Of a stretch of 64,000 nucleotides of DNA, positions 36,217 to 47,866 are shown piece by piece. Position 1 is the stretch's first letter; every line of letters begins with the position of its first letter. The stretch comes from Terana coerulea (taxonomy: Eukaryota > Basidiomycota > Agaricomycetes > Polyporales > Phanerochaetaceae). Location: the NCBI GenBank assembly GCA_024811115.1, contig JAKOGH010001043.1, forward strand, positions 677,319 through 741,318, given 5' to 3'. Made by a program: the position numbers and the translations under genes. Under the pieces are notes generated by a model, which ran no database searches, was not told where the DNA came from, and worked only from the letters and a program-made list of their open reading frames with translations.

Positions 36217-39200
36217 GCTGGCGATGCAATGAAACGGGAGGACTTTAGTGAGGCTCAATCCAACGGGTTTGCGAATTTAAATGCTTGGTCCCATCGCCGC
36301 AGCTGCGATTGGGCAAAAGATGCATTGTCGAGATCGCTGGACCTGCCGTGGTGGACATCAGGCGTGCTGGGTGTGGTGCGGTCAAGGTTCGTCGGCCGGA
36401 ACGATAATTTTGACTTTCCTGTGTTCCGGAGGCTCCGTGCCTGGAATGGCGCAACTGGGCGCATCAGGGAACGATGAATCACAGCCGAGAATCCACTGAG
36501 TACGCCACATTACTTCCTGCACAACCTTAGTGATGGAGTGTTTGAGGCAAGGGTGAAATATGTTTTTACCGTAGACAAGCAGTTGAAGACCACCGATGGC
36601 ACTGAAGGACGGTGGATTATATCTGAGACTGTGTACCTGGCCCATAATATCGGGAATTAAATGGGCTGTTGTGCGGAAGTAAGGAAAGCGCCACTCGCTA
36701 GACGGGTTGTTCAGCATTCGAAATAGCACAGAAACGTGTTCATACCTACGTCACTACATCGTTCGCCGTAGCGCGCTCAGACGACAATCTGATTTCTCTA
36801 GCCGAGCGTGTTGGATTTTGGGAACTGGGAGTGAAAAGGCGGTGCAGATCTGAATCTCTTGTTGGCAATGCTACCACTTGCTTGCTCCTCGCAGAGCCTG
36901 CGGGGCCACCGCCAGCACGCACCCTCATATACCAAGTTAAACAAACATCGCGACAACGTAGGAACCGCCATAGGTCGATTTGAAGTAATCAAAAAGAAAC
37001 CCCACTCGTGGTCGCCTTCAGGGATGCAGGAATCTGTAAAGGACATAGTCAACAGATGCATGTACCGGCTCAGATGGATGTACCGGCTAAGATGGATGTA
37101 CGTCACGATGTGAGTTCATTCGTGGTTGAGCTGGGAGAGCGGGATGGCGCTCTGGCATTGCAGCAAGCCATGCGGCTTACGCACGGGTGACACTAACCTA
37201 ATCACTCCTTCTACCTTTCTGCACCATCCAGACAAATCTTATGGGTTTCAACACAAGATGTACTGGAGAGACAAACTCACAATGCGATTGCAAGGACGAC
37301 ATGCCCCGAGAACAGCTCCGCCAAGGTTTCATCAACCAAATCGACCCCATCCGTGATCTGGACTATGTTCAGTTCTCCAATGCCGACATTCCCCAAGCTT
37401 CCGAGTCAGTGCTATATACAGCCCCATGTCCTCGATGTCCTCGGTGATGCAGACTGACCGAGAGATGATGAGTTAACAAATGGGACTTATGTATGTCACT
37501 TCCTAAGTCAGAATTTATCTGCAGAAGAAGGTAAATAGACAGACCCTGGTGGCGGCGTCCAGTTTTCATGTCTAGCACGCAGCAACGGTAGCGCTAAGTC
37601 TGAGCACGAATATTATTGTACGACCTAGTTCGCAGCGAGCTTGATAGATCATTGTTCGGCAAGAAGGCACGAAGGAGCGCGTCTGAATCACAATCACCGC
37701 ACGACACTGTTTGTACTGCAGACAAGTTGATGTCTAAGCTTACGCTGATTAACTGTTGGAAGGCACGACGAACAAGGTCGTACTGATCAACGTTCACGAG
37801 CTAAAGCAACAGCAACGAACACGCGCACCTTCTCAGCATCTGAGATCATGTTGGCGATAGCCCCGTGTGAACCTCCTCTTGTCAATGACCGTGAAACCTT
37901 CCCTTTCCAAGGGTAGATTGGCATTTTCAGAATGGACAGCTGCATGAACAGATGATGCATATACCCAGCTGTTTGTTCCTGTGTTCCGGGAGTGTCACCT
38001 GGTCAGGCCGTGCGTTATGCAAAACGGACCAGGAATATAACATCGAAGCAGGCGGTAGAAATGCGTTATATGCGCTTGCAAGTCAGAGCAAGCCTATCCG
38101 GGACGCAAGCCCAACTAGATCTGCAACCTTGTGAGCCATTTCACCAACGAAAGCAGAGCACACAAAAACGCACCTACACATAGGATGCTGTTGCAACCTG
38201 CCGGAAATTGAGCCAGTGTTCACCTCGAATGACCGTGGAAATCGACTATTGCTTGGGGTTTGGAAAGGTGTTCCACGCTGTCACGTCCCAGTGACGCACA
38301 CAACGCATATAACAAGGTACATCGCCGGGATTGTCGTTCAGATGGGGTTGCATTGCTGTCGTTGTGAGTCGAGGGGTGTGGCTGAATCCACACGCACGCT
38401 TCGCCGGCTTTCTTAGTGGCGAACAAAAGACGCTGCCAGTGCACTGCTCCGGAGTCTCCTGTAAAGTTTACAAGCATGAGAACTATTACGTAGATCGGTC
38501 TTGGCGAAAGCACTCGCTTGACGCAGTATACTATTCAATCGCATCGGCAGGGAGCTCGCGCCTGCCATTGCCGAGGGCGGTAAAGGCGGCTTGCGTGAGA
38601 CACGCTGCCAATGTCCAGGGCCGAGGTGCTTGCCCACATAGCTTGAATGCTTCTGCCGTATCTTCCTCGACAGTGCCGAGGACCATTGTCTATTGCGGCA
38701 AAGGGCTGTCATAACGGCAGCACTGGAATGAGACGAATAGCTTACCAGTACCACGGTGCTTGCGCTCTGCCACGGATCAAGAGGGGCGACGAGGACAAAG
38801 TTATGGGCGTCTTCATGGCCAAGCCTTGCAATGCAAGAAGTAAGAAGCGTGAAGCACAGCAGCACTCGTAAAGCAGCGCTTGCTGCGCAGTAAAGTCTTG
38901 AAGCTATACCTGACCGCTGCGGAGTCCTCAATCTTGTGCACGGCTTTGGTTTTTGCAAGATATACATGCATCGCCTCGAGGTGTTCTGCCGGGTTGTGGC
39001 GGTGTAGACCTGAGTATGACCCTTGACATAGGCCAATGCCCGCACACGGCGCATTTGTCTGCTAAGCAAGCGCACAGCATGCAAACATTGCCAAGGTCTG
39101 GATTGCCCGTTGGTAGTCATTCAAGACTGCACCGCGGCGCGTGTTTCTGTCGGATTATACTGGCAAGGCCTGGCTCGGTCAGTATGTACAGCAAGAAGGC

Positions 39201-39550
39201 TTATGCTCACTTGAATAGAAGAAGTTCGTGCGGGGTAGGCATGGCTTGAGTTTTGCTGTGTTCTATTGACAAACGCTTGGCATCATCTTAGCCGTGGCAT
39301 GCGAATAGATGTGGCGTGTCTGCTGCATGTCTAAGCTGGGTATGCACGGGTAAGTTGGACGCTGAGGTCAAGCTCGTTTCGATTTCTATCTGTTTTGGCA
39401 CTAAAATCGGATGAGCAGAGCTCGCTGGGGTCGGGGACAGCGGCGTTGTGCGTCGGTGTCATGGATGAGCATGAGAGTCAAGAGCGGGCCAGGCTCGGCG
39501 TGGCGGCAGGCGGTGAGCGTTAGCGCCGGGCTGCGGTGAGGGCCGGACGT
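36217..39550. other. Gene-poor 3.3-kb stretch
   Basis: The left 700 bp are the duplicated hydrolase promoter. Around 37100-37450 a short frame with several cysteines (ending CPRCPR) could be a remnant of a small cysteine-rich gene, but no intact start or splice pattern is convincing. A 235-codon frame on the minus strand at 38413-39120 has no recognisable content. An 18-bp tandem repeat lies at 37054-37101. I see no transposon coding sequence. Confidence 0.4.
37054..37101. repeat. 18-bp tandem repeat, about 2.7 units
   Basis: Units AGATGSATGTACCGGCTM repeat at 37054, 37072 and, truncated, at 37090. No gene context is evident. Confidence 0.8.
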
Positions 39551-39558
39551 TGACGTCA
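39551..39558. promoter_or_regulatory. Palindromic CRE-like site (TGACGTCA) upstream of PMP3
   Basis: A perfect ATF/CREB-type octamer lies 142 bp before the PMP3 start and about 40 bp before the TATA box. In fungi such sites bind bZIP factors of the Atf1/Sko1 type acting under stress MAP kinases. Use here is inferred. Confidence 0.55.
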
Positions 39559-39597
39559 TTTCCGGTTGAAGCACCAACGCGACCTGGCCCGCAGGGT

Positions 39598-39606
39598 TTA
39601 TAAAGC
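39598..39606 (+). promoter_or_regulatory. TATA box of PMP3
   Basis: TTTATAAAG lies 94-102 bp upstream of the ATG at 39700, a usual distance for a fungal TATA-driven promoter. The C/T-rich sequence between it and the ATG is a likely initiation zone. Confidence 0.6.
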
Positions 39607-39699
39607 GGCCCCATTTGTCTCAGCTCCCTCACACGCACCGTCGCCCCCACCCCGTCACATAAACTTCGCCTTACTCCTCCAACCCACACTTTAGTCGAA

Positions 39700-40106
39700 A
39701 TGGCTTTCACCGGCTCTGACATTTGCAAGGTTCGTTTCTTCCGTATTCCCCCGTAGAGCTGGCTGGCTCATTGTGCTCCCGCAGATCTTGTTAGTACTCA
39801 GCTCTTTGCGGCATCGACGTCGCAAGCAACTGACTCCTTGTGCCCTGCTAGCTTCGCCATCTTCCTGCCGCCCGTCGGTGTCTTCCTGGAGCGAGGATGC
39901 AATGCTGACTTCCTTATCAACATCCTGTTGGTACGTGGCTGCCACTTTCGTGTTCTCGCGATAGATAAACTTACTCCTCGGGTCACAGACGATCCTGGGT
40001 TACATGTGAGCAGCTGAAGGTCTCTGGTTTGTCCAAAGTTTCCTGCTGACACCCTACTTCTAGCCCCGGCATCATCCACGCGCTGTACATCATCCTCAAG
40101 TACTGA
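39700..40106 (+). CDS. PMP3: Plasma membrane proteolipid 3 (PMP3/UPF0057)
   Basis: This is a tiny (57-residue) two-helix plasma membrane protein that limits membrane hyperpolarisation and aids salt tolerance. Splicing gives exons 39700-39729, 39785-39789, 39852-39930, 39989-40005 and 40064-40106, all GT-AG, ending at TGA 40104-40106. The product starts MAFTGSDICKIFFAIFLPP and ends IIHALYIILKY, the family signature with FLPPVGVFLERGC at the first helix end. The second exon is only five bases (ATCTT). Without it the first helix would be out of frame, so the microexon is needed by the reading frame. Promoter elements (CRE, TATA) are visible upstream. A conserved housekeeping/stress gene. Confidence 0.95.
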
Positions 40107-40450
40107 TGCACATGCCTCATTCCATTTCTTGGCACACGACCCGCATACATTCACGATCTCGCGCTTCTCTCGGCACTGTGCTTTTATCATATTTCCGAGG
40201 ATGCTACTACGCCTTGTAATAGACCGTCCAGCTTGTATGTAATCCACCAGATACCCTTGGACAGTTGAAGGATTTTACCGCTCTGCCCTGAACGTGTTTT
40301 TGAATCGCACCTGTTAGAGTGCCTGAGTGCACCTTACAATAAGAGGCAGCTCCACAACGCCTACGTATGTGCCTGGGACTGTCGCGAGATTAGACTGAGG
40401 AATATAATCTATTGAGCACAAATACAGTTTGGATTGCAGTTTTGTGTTCT

Positions 40451-43207
40451 CTACTCGTCGTCGCTCTCCTCATCCCCGCTCTCCTCATCACTACTCTCCT
40501 GAGCATCGAACTGCTCAATCATCTTCTGGCCCACTCCCCAGCAATACTTGACACCATCAAGGAGCGGGCCAGGCTTCAAGTCCTCGCCCTTGGCAGCGGG
40601 GGTCGCATGCCACCCGCGGATGTCGTCCTCGTCCACGATATCGTCTTGGTAGAGCGACGCCAGCAGCTGGCCGAACAGTTGCTGACGCGTCGACTTCGCA
40701 CAATGGTACTTCACACCGACGTCACTTTGGTCATGCCAAACGTACAAAGTGCAACAAAAAAACGCACCTGAAGGACTTCTACAGTCTCCACCGCGTCCAC
40801 GCCGCCGATCCGGTCGATGAGCGGGCCCCAGCGCGTCACCATCCGCGCGATCTCCGCGCGCTGCGCCGCGGCGTCGTGCGGCACGACGGGCACGCGCTCG
40901 ACGATCGCGGCGACGACGGCCTCGCGCACGCGCCGGAGGTCGACGTTGCTCGCCATGCGCAGCGTCTTGAGCTCGACGGCGGCGTTATCGACCGAGTGGC
41001 CCTCCGCGAACGCGCGCTCGAGCGACTGCGCGACCTCGTGCCGGAACTCGGACTCGGCGGCCGCGCTCGAGAGCGCGTGGAGGGACTGCGCGGAGGGCGC
41101 CTGCGCGTCGGCGTACGACGAGCGCGAGGACGTGCGGGAGAGCGCGCCGCGGGAGGAGGAGGCGTCGCTCGAGCTGTCGCTGTCGGATTCCGAGTCGGAG
41201 AGGTCGGCTTCCTCCTCGATTTGTAGCAGCAGGTCGGTCGCGCTGTCCCCTGGATAATTTAGTGAGCTTCATAAGACTGGGTTTTGGGGTCAGAAGCACA
41301 AACCTATTCGCATCAGTCGCTGGTTAGCATACCGCTCGATCTCCTCATTATCCTCGTCGTCTTCCGCGGGACCGCTTGGCCAGACGATGGCATTCGAGTC
41401 AGCGCCAAGTATAGCAGAGTTGTCACCTTGGTCTGAGCAGTGTCAGTCTTGGGACGCGCTAATACTTCGCGGCGGCACGCTTACTCTGCTCAACCTCTTC
41501 CCACTCGTCGTCACTCTCCTCCGCGCCCGCCTCTTCCCGCCTCCTCGACACCCTCGAGAACCGCTCCAGCCGAGCCCCCGTCCCCAGAACAACGCCATCG
41601 CCCACCAAGCTCCCGTGCTCGATGGCCGCGTCGTCGCCGATCGTGACGCCGCTCCCGATGATGCTCTGCTGCACGACCGCGCCCGCGCCAACGTGCGTGT
41701 CGTCAAACACGTACGCGTTCAGGGAGGATGGCGTCCGGCCCGATCGTGCAGCGCTGCCCGATGACGCTCGACTGGATGATCGCGCCCGGGCCCACCGTCG
41801 TGTGCGACCCGATGAGGGTGCCTCCGTTGATTCGGCACGTCCTGCGGACGGTCAGTGGGGAGCGTTGCATGGAACCCGGCATGGGCGGGCGGCGCGCGCT
41901 CACCTGGCGAGAGAGACCGTGTTGTCTTTGGCAATGTAGCTGTTGCCGCGGAGATACTCGTACGAGTGGCCGCCGGGGTGGTTGTCGTCTGGAACGAGCG
42001 GAAACGTCCATCGAGACAGGATGTCTTTACTGAATAGCCTTTTCAGCGTCCCGCGACCAACCAAATATGGTGAGACCAGTTACCTAACAGACTCGTAGCT
42101 CCGTGTGTCCGCCACACGCGCAGCATAGCCCTCCCTTGCGACGTAAACATAAATATTCTTCATCAGCAAGTCCGAGGTCAGGACGCCATGCACGAAGTCT
42201 CTCCGTATATCGCCATAGTCAAAGTTGTCTTGAAACAGGGACGGCACCTGCGTTGCGCCTAGCTTAGCGGCTGCGGTCACCTCGAGCGCTGAAAGAGGCG
42301 CACCTCAACCGAGCAGACATCTATAGAACAGTCGATGAAGTCGTTCCGGATTTCTACTTCGGGATGTTCGGCGAGGATGTCACGGGGGACGCGCACATGC
42401 CGGGTGGGCGGGTAGCCTACGGCAGCTTCGTAGTGCAGACACTCCGATGTCTGAGGATCCAGCACGAACACGCCGTAATCTGCTCGCGACCTGCGACCGG
42501 AACGCCAATGAGCGTCGCGAAAAGACGAAAAAGATGCGGGTAGGCGGTGAAGGCGGCGCACCTCGTCCTGTGCATGGCACCGCTCTCCTTCACGACCATG
42601 GTCATGATGGCGTCCTTGTTCGTCTTCCTGCGCTCCTTGTGTATGCGCACGACTTCGTCTATGCGTACGTTGCTGACGAGATCGCCCATGACGAGAACGA
42701 AGTCGGTCTTGATGATCCCGTGGGTGTAGATGTCGCGCATGGCGTCTCCGGGCGTGAACGTTTCCTTGGACGTAATGATCGGAACAATCTTGATTCCGGA
42801 GGTGGGCTTGGACCATTTGGAGTCTCTGGAGCGTCACGTAATGTAGAGTGAAAACCCAGTAAACACGGCACAGGCAGGTGCAAGGTTCAACGCGACGAAC
42901 GTACTTTATGGCGGCCTTGACCTGCTCGGCGTAGGATCTGCAAATCACAAAGATCTCTTCTACACCGGCGAGTGCGAGCGACTCGAAGGTCCAATCGAGC
43001 AGGGTCGCGTTGCACACCGGCAGCAGACACTAGCACAGGTTCAGCACTGGCAGCACGCATCAGACCAGCTTGCTCACTTACTCTCGGTTTGCCCAGGGTC
43101 AACGGTCGAAATCGCTTGTTGAAGCTGTCAGCAAGTATGACGGCCTGCAGCACCTCCTCATCGCCACCGAGGTCCTTTTCTTTTCCCGCGGATGACTTTG
43201 GAGGCAT
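40451..43207 (-). CDS. GCD6: Translation initiation factor eIF2B subunit epsilon
   Basis: This is the catalytic subunit of the guanine-nucleotide exchange factor that recycles eIF2-GDP in the cytoplasm. ATG 43207 starts MPPKSSAGKEKD and leads into the nucleotidyltransferase-like domain (LQAVILADSFNKRFRPLTLGKPR; LLPVCNATLLDWTFESLALAGVEEIFV; VLVMGDLVSNV). Then come the hexapeptide left-handed beta-helix repeats (SHTTVGPGAIIQSSVIG, CTIGPDAIL) near 41.7-41.9 kb, and the C-terminal W2 HEAT-like domain with catalytic function, ending in an acidic tail (QESSDEESGDEES) at 40451. About eight short introns, one of them placed so that DVCSVE joins VPSLFQDNFDY. About 740 residues. No frame break noticed. 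Convergent with PMP3. Confidence 0.93.
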
Positions 43208-44701
43208 GGTTTAGGACGGTCTTAAGCAAGTGCGTTTTCCATAGGCGCCGTGCTTGACTCGGTCATCAGGGTAGCGCCTGGATCTAGAGATCTATTGTCG
43301 GATCTTGATTCTTGATCTAACGGACGTGATCGCGCGCCCGCATTGGCAGGCGCCTGCCCAATTTGTCCACTACGTCCGCCTGGGCGCTTGGCGCTTGTTC
43401 TTGGACAAAAAACGCCGCTCGGTGTGAGTCTGACCGCCGTGGTGGCAACTTGGTGGTGGGAAAACACGTCTTCTGCTCGCAACTCTAACTCACGTGCGCA
43501 GCCAGGACGTCAATGCGGTAACCCGGCGGGCGCCCTCACCGCGCTAAACCAGGCCTTCGGCAGCTTCGTAACTGACGGCGCCAGCTACGGAGCAGCGACT
43601 CGTGTCGTCGACCCAGATAGACGTGGACGGGTTTCAACGAGATCGTCTCTGTCCGTGGCAATCTCCCAACCGTTGCGTGCTGTGGCAGCATCGCCGCGCG
43701 TTCTCCCTGGCGCTTTGGCATGTGGGCTTCGCGCAGGACAGCGTCCGTGGCAACTCACGCTGACGCACCGCGCGAAGCTCAGGGACTGGTCTGGGTGAAA
43801 TCTGCCTTTCCAGACGGGGCCCTCTCCGGAACTGTGCGGTCGTCCTGGAAGGACAGCGTGATGCGGCTCGGGTGATGTTGCAGGGGAGGCGTCACCCTGA
43901 GCAGCTTGCATACCATCTGAAATGGACCACGGCCCGCCGGTCATAGACTGGCGATGGGACAGAGGGTGTGTCGGAACTTTAACGCCTCCCGGGCGACCTA
44001 GGTGCTCACATTTGCATTTTTGCAGCCCGCCGATGTGCGTAAGCGACCGCGCAGACGGGCCCAGGCGCCGCGCGTTGGCGGCCGGGGCAACCGACCTGCC
44101 TTGTCTGAGGCGAGCAGGCCCCGCTCGCCTCGCGCAGGGGAAGAGCGGGCGGACATTTGCTCGCGCCAAAGAGCGCCGCCTTCGTGGCGCTCTGCGGTTG
44201 CCAGGGCGGTGGGTCGACTGCAGAAGCCGCGCGCGGGAGGGCTGCCCTTCGCGGCTCGCGTTCGCCACGGCGTTCGCCACGGCGTTCGCCACGGCGTTGG
44301 CCCGCTCGCGCGCCCTCCTGCACGGCCTCGCGCGGAGAAGAGGCCCTGTTGAAATGGGTGATCCAATCTGCGGTGCGCGGGGCGTCTGGGCGGCGCTACG
44401 CATGACGCTCCCCGTCAGGGTCGCCGGCGGGAGCGCCCTTGGGAAGACTTCACGGGAGACGTTTTGGGCGGCTGCAGGGCCTCGGGGGCGCTCGATATGC
44501 TTCACGCTGGGTGTTCACATCCCCCTGGGCGGGCATATAGCCGCGCGGCGCCTTCTCGACGCTTGCCCGCGGCAGCCGTATTTATTGGACTCTGAGAACA
44601 CAGGACGACATGGCCCCCACATCCCCGATCCCTCCTACCCGTGCCCTCCGACGCCTACCCCCCGTCCAGTACGACCGCTGCGGTGACCGTGGTAGGAACG
44701 C
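43208..44701. other. GC-rich intergenic region
   Basis: This is the promoter side of both eIF2B epsilon and the BTB gene. Long open frames exist on both strands (43922-44686 plus, 43585-44505 minus), but they follow from few stop codons in GC-rich DNA and their products are Arg/Ala/Gly-rich without domain character. A 12-bp tandem repeat lies at 44259-44299. A possible TATA (GCATATAGC) occurs near 44534. Confidence 0.5.
44259..44299. repeat. 12-bp tandem repeat, three perfect units plus a partial one
   Basis: The unit CGTTCGCCACGG is repeated at 44259, 44271 and 44283, then decays into CGTTGGCC. It lies about 400 bp upstream of the BTB gene. Confidence 0.85.
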
Positions 44702-45887
44702 ATGGAACGAACCGACAGCCCGAGCCTCGAGCGGCACCCGACCCTCTACTTCACCGACGGGGACCTCGTCCTCTGCGCCGCCAAGTCGTGTGGCCGGCTG
44801 CAGGCGTTCCGCGTCGACCGCGTCTACCTCACGCGGCACTCGCCCGTCTTCCGCGACATGCTCACGCCGCCGGCCGCGAGCACCACCCTGACGGAGCTCT
44901 TCGACGGCGCGCCGCTGCTGCGTCTGCCCGACGACGCCCTCGAGGTCGCGTACCTCCTCGAGCTGCTCTACAACACCGTGTGAGCGCACCGTTTTAATTA
45001 TCAGCTCTCCGGGTGGCGTTGCTGATCGTCTGCCGGACGCCTGAAGCAGTACGGTCTCGCTCCAGAGGCATGATCCGAACAACCCGCTGCGCGCCATGGG
45101 CATTCTCAGGCTCGCGACCAAGTACGGCATGGACCCGCTCCGGAAGCTCATCCTCCACTGCATCCAGGCCGACTGGCCGCAGACGCTGCAGGAGTGGGAC
45201 CACCTCCAGGCCGCCGTCGCGCAGGCGGGCGACGGCGACAGCCCGATGAGCTCCGATGCCGACGGCTCCGGCTCAGACGGCTCGGACGGCTCGGAAGACG
45301 GCGCGCCGCCGCGCCGCCACGTCGACGACTGCTTCCCGGAGCCGGCGTCCGCGATCCGGCTCGCGGGCGAGTTCGGCTGTCCGGGCGTCCTCCGCGCGGC
45401 GTACTACCAGCTCGCGCTCACGGACCCGACCGCGGACTGGGACGAGTACCGCGGGGCGTGCGGCGGCGACGCCGTCGCGGCGTGGGAGCACGCGACCGCG
45501 CTCGCCCGCGGCGCCCGCACCGCGCGCTGGGCACTGCTCGACCGCGGCGCGCTCCTGCGCGTGCTGCGCGGGCGCGCGCGCCTCGACGAGTGGCTCGCGG
45601 ACGTCGAGGACTGCCTGACGTCGTACCTCGGCACGGCCGAGTGCGTCGACGCGTACCACTGCGAGCGCGTGCGCGGCCAGCTGCGCCTGCAGTTCCTCCT
45701 CGACGGCCCCGGCCGCGCGCGCCCGTTCGACCCGCTCCACGCGCTGCGCTACCTGCTCGACGTGCTGCCCAACTGCCAGCTGTGCGGGACGTGCGGGCGC
45801 CACATACGGAGCGAGCTCTCGCGCGTGCGTCAGGAGATATGGGACGAGATACCCGCCATGTTTGGGATCGTCGGACCGTCGTTGTAA
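44702..45887 (+). CDS. BTB/POZ domain protein
   Basis: Start MERTDSPSLERHPTLYFTDG at 44702. The BTB fold is shown by GDLVLCA..., FRVDRVYLTRHSPVFRDML and a following helical stretch LLELLYNT. One intron (GTGAGC near 44980 to an AG near 45052-45068) leads to NNPLRAMGILRLATKYGMDPLR. An acidic Ser/Asp/Gly low-complexity loop sits near 45240-45300. The C-terminal half carries two cysteine pairs (CQLCGTCG near 45775) and ends at 45887. This architecture belongs to the expanded BTB family of Agaricomycetes; members may be Cullin-3 adaptors but most are uncharacterised. Codon use is extremely GC-rich. About 370 residues. Confidence 0.85.
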
Positions 45888-46664
45888 CTTATTGTGTACG
45901 CTTCACCCCATACCCTTCTCTTTGTCATCTTCTGATTCCGTGCGACACGGGGACTATAGACACTATTACTTCGTTCATCCATCATCATTCTTGTTGTACT
46001 GCACTGCAAAATTATGTTATGCTCTGTATTGTATCAACAGCCTATGCTCGCAGGAAACCAAATGATATCTTGTGTCGTGATTCTTGCTACACATGACACA
46101 ATTGCTTGAGGTTGCCACATTTTTAGCCCAAAGTCCAAACTAGTTCATGCCTGACCAACGTCTTGGTGGCTCAAGTACTCACGTCTCACACAACTTACGA
46201 CAGAACGTCTTCTAGGAAAACAACATGGATACACAGGAAACCGCAGAACTCATGATGAGCCTGACCCAATAATGGGAGAGAAAGAAGGTGGGGTATGCGA
46301 TAGACAAAGAGTATCACCAGATCGACTATTAGGAGTGAATGACAACGGATGCGCCACAGCCATACGTGTTACGTGCCTAGTAGATGGGGAGTACGGTCGT
46401 CAATGTAAAAGCAGCGCCAACCGGCGGTTCCGACGATGCACCTATAAACAAACACCGAAGGGCACACCGTAATAACCCGTCATCGTAAAAGTAAAGAGAG
46501 GAATAAGGGAAAGAGGCCTGGCAAGAGAAGAGGGGAATCGCGAGTCGAGATCCAGAGAACCGGAGATAAGCTAAGAACTCGAAAAGGGCATTAGAGGCGA
46601 TGAGGCAGTCGTAAAAGTCATCAAAAGAGAAGGATAGCGCATCGCGAAAGGGTATCTAGCGCGC
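45888..46664. other. Convergent intergenic region
   Basis: This holds the 3' flanks of the BTB gene and of the disordered protein on the opposite strand. Only short frames are present and none has coding character. Confidence 0.5.
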
Positions 46665-47866
46665 TTATGCAGCAGCGGCGACCTGGGGAGCGGCCAATGG
46701 TGCCTCAACCTTCGGCTCCTCGGTGGCGGGTGCGGCGGTCTCGGTCGGGGCAGGGACATCAGCGTCGGCAGCGGCAGCGGCCACCGCAGGGTTCTCGAGA
46801 GGAGCAACGGGAGCAGGCTCCTCGATCTTGGGGGCGCATCCTCGGCCTCGGCAACCTTGGTGGGAACAGAGGGTTCCCTGTGCTTGGGCTTGAAGAAGTC
46901 ACCGACACGCGCTGAGAGGCGGCGGCCGACCTTGGGAGACTTGGGCTTCTCCTCCTTCTGAAGATCATCAGTCGTCATGATAACGCGATGATGAGATATC
47001 AACACACCTTCTCCTCTTTGGCAGCCTCAGCAGCAGGAGCAGCCTCGGGCACGAGAGCCTCAACAGCGGGAGCCTCGGCAGGGGCAGTCTCGCTACGATA
47101 ATTTATCAGATTAAGCATTACCAAGGATAATAGCGTGGTGATACTCACGTCTCCTTTACAGGCTCGGTAGCCGCCGGAGCAGCCTCCTCAGCAACAACGG
47201 GGGTGGGCTCAACAACCGCGGGAGTCTCTTCAGTGGCAGCAGGGGCAGCCTCCTTGGGGGCCTCCTCAGTGGCGGGGGCAGCCGCAGGAGTCTGATTAAC
47301 ATCGTAAGCACGAAAAAAATGAAACAAGCTGGGCAGCACAACACACCTCCTCCTTCTTCTCAGCGGGCTTCTTCTCCGCCTTCTTCTCCTTCACCTTCTT
47401 CTCAGCCTTCTTCTCACCATTCTTGAAGGGCGCAAGAATCTTGGCGAGGAAGCCGGGGCTCTTGGGCCTCTCCTCCTTCTTGGGGGCCTCCTCAGCCTAA
47501 ACGCGGTGTCAGGATATGACTGGGGACAGCGCCAATAGGATACGCACGGGCTTGGCCTCCTCGGCAGCGGGGGCAGCTGCGGTCTCAGCAGCAGGCGCAG
47601 TCTCAGTAGCCTCAGTAGTGGGAGCCGCGACGGCGGGTTCCTTGTCGACGTGTCGTAAGACCTCGCGATACACGCATGTAACAACTCGTTTGACTCACCT
47701 CTACCTTGGCCTCCTCCTTGGGAGCCTCGGCAGCCACGGGGGCCGCCTCCTCAACCTTGGGCTCCTCAACGGCAGCGGGAGCGGGCTCAGCAGCGGGGGT
47801 CTCAGTGGGCTTAACGTCCTCGACGGGGGCGAGGACGCGAGCGACGGTCTCAGCAGGGGCAGACAT
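46665..47866 (-). CDS. Intrinsically disordered Glu/Ala/Pro-rich protein
   Basis: ATG 47866 starts MSAPAETVARVLAPVEDVKP. Five or six exons separated by short introns encode repeated acidic-alanine-proline sequence broken by two conserved-looking basic islands: PKSPGFLAKILAPFKNGEKK (near 47460-47400) and PKSPKVGRRLSARVGDFFKP (near 46950-46885). The end, EAPLAAPQVAAAA, stops at 46665. One missing base in the G5 run at 46830-46834 shifts the frame after AEDAPP; continuing in the next frame gives the same composition. No signal peptide or membrane helix. The basic islands could bind membranes or RNA, which is speculation. I recognise similar proteins as hypothetical in Basidiomycota, with no function known to me. 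The length of introns and clean reading support a real, well-expressed gene. Confidence 0.75.

Noticed and set aside
38413..39120. 235-codon minus-strand frame
   Set aside because: No recognisable domain, homologue-like motif or splice context; could be chance in a gene-poor region.
43585..44686. Overlapping open frames of 254 (plus) and 306 (minus) codons
   Set aside because: GC-rich DNA with few stops; Arg/Ala/Gly-rich products with no domain, and the 12-bp repeat is read as a simple repeat.
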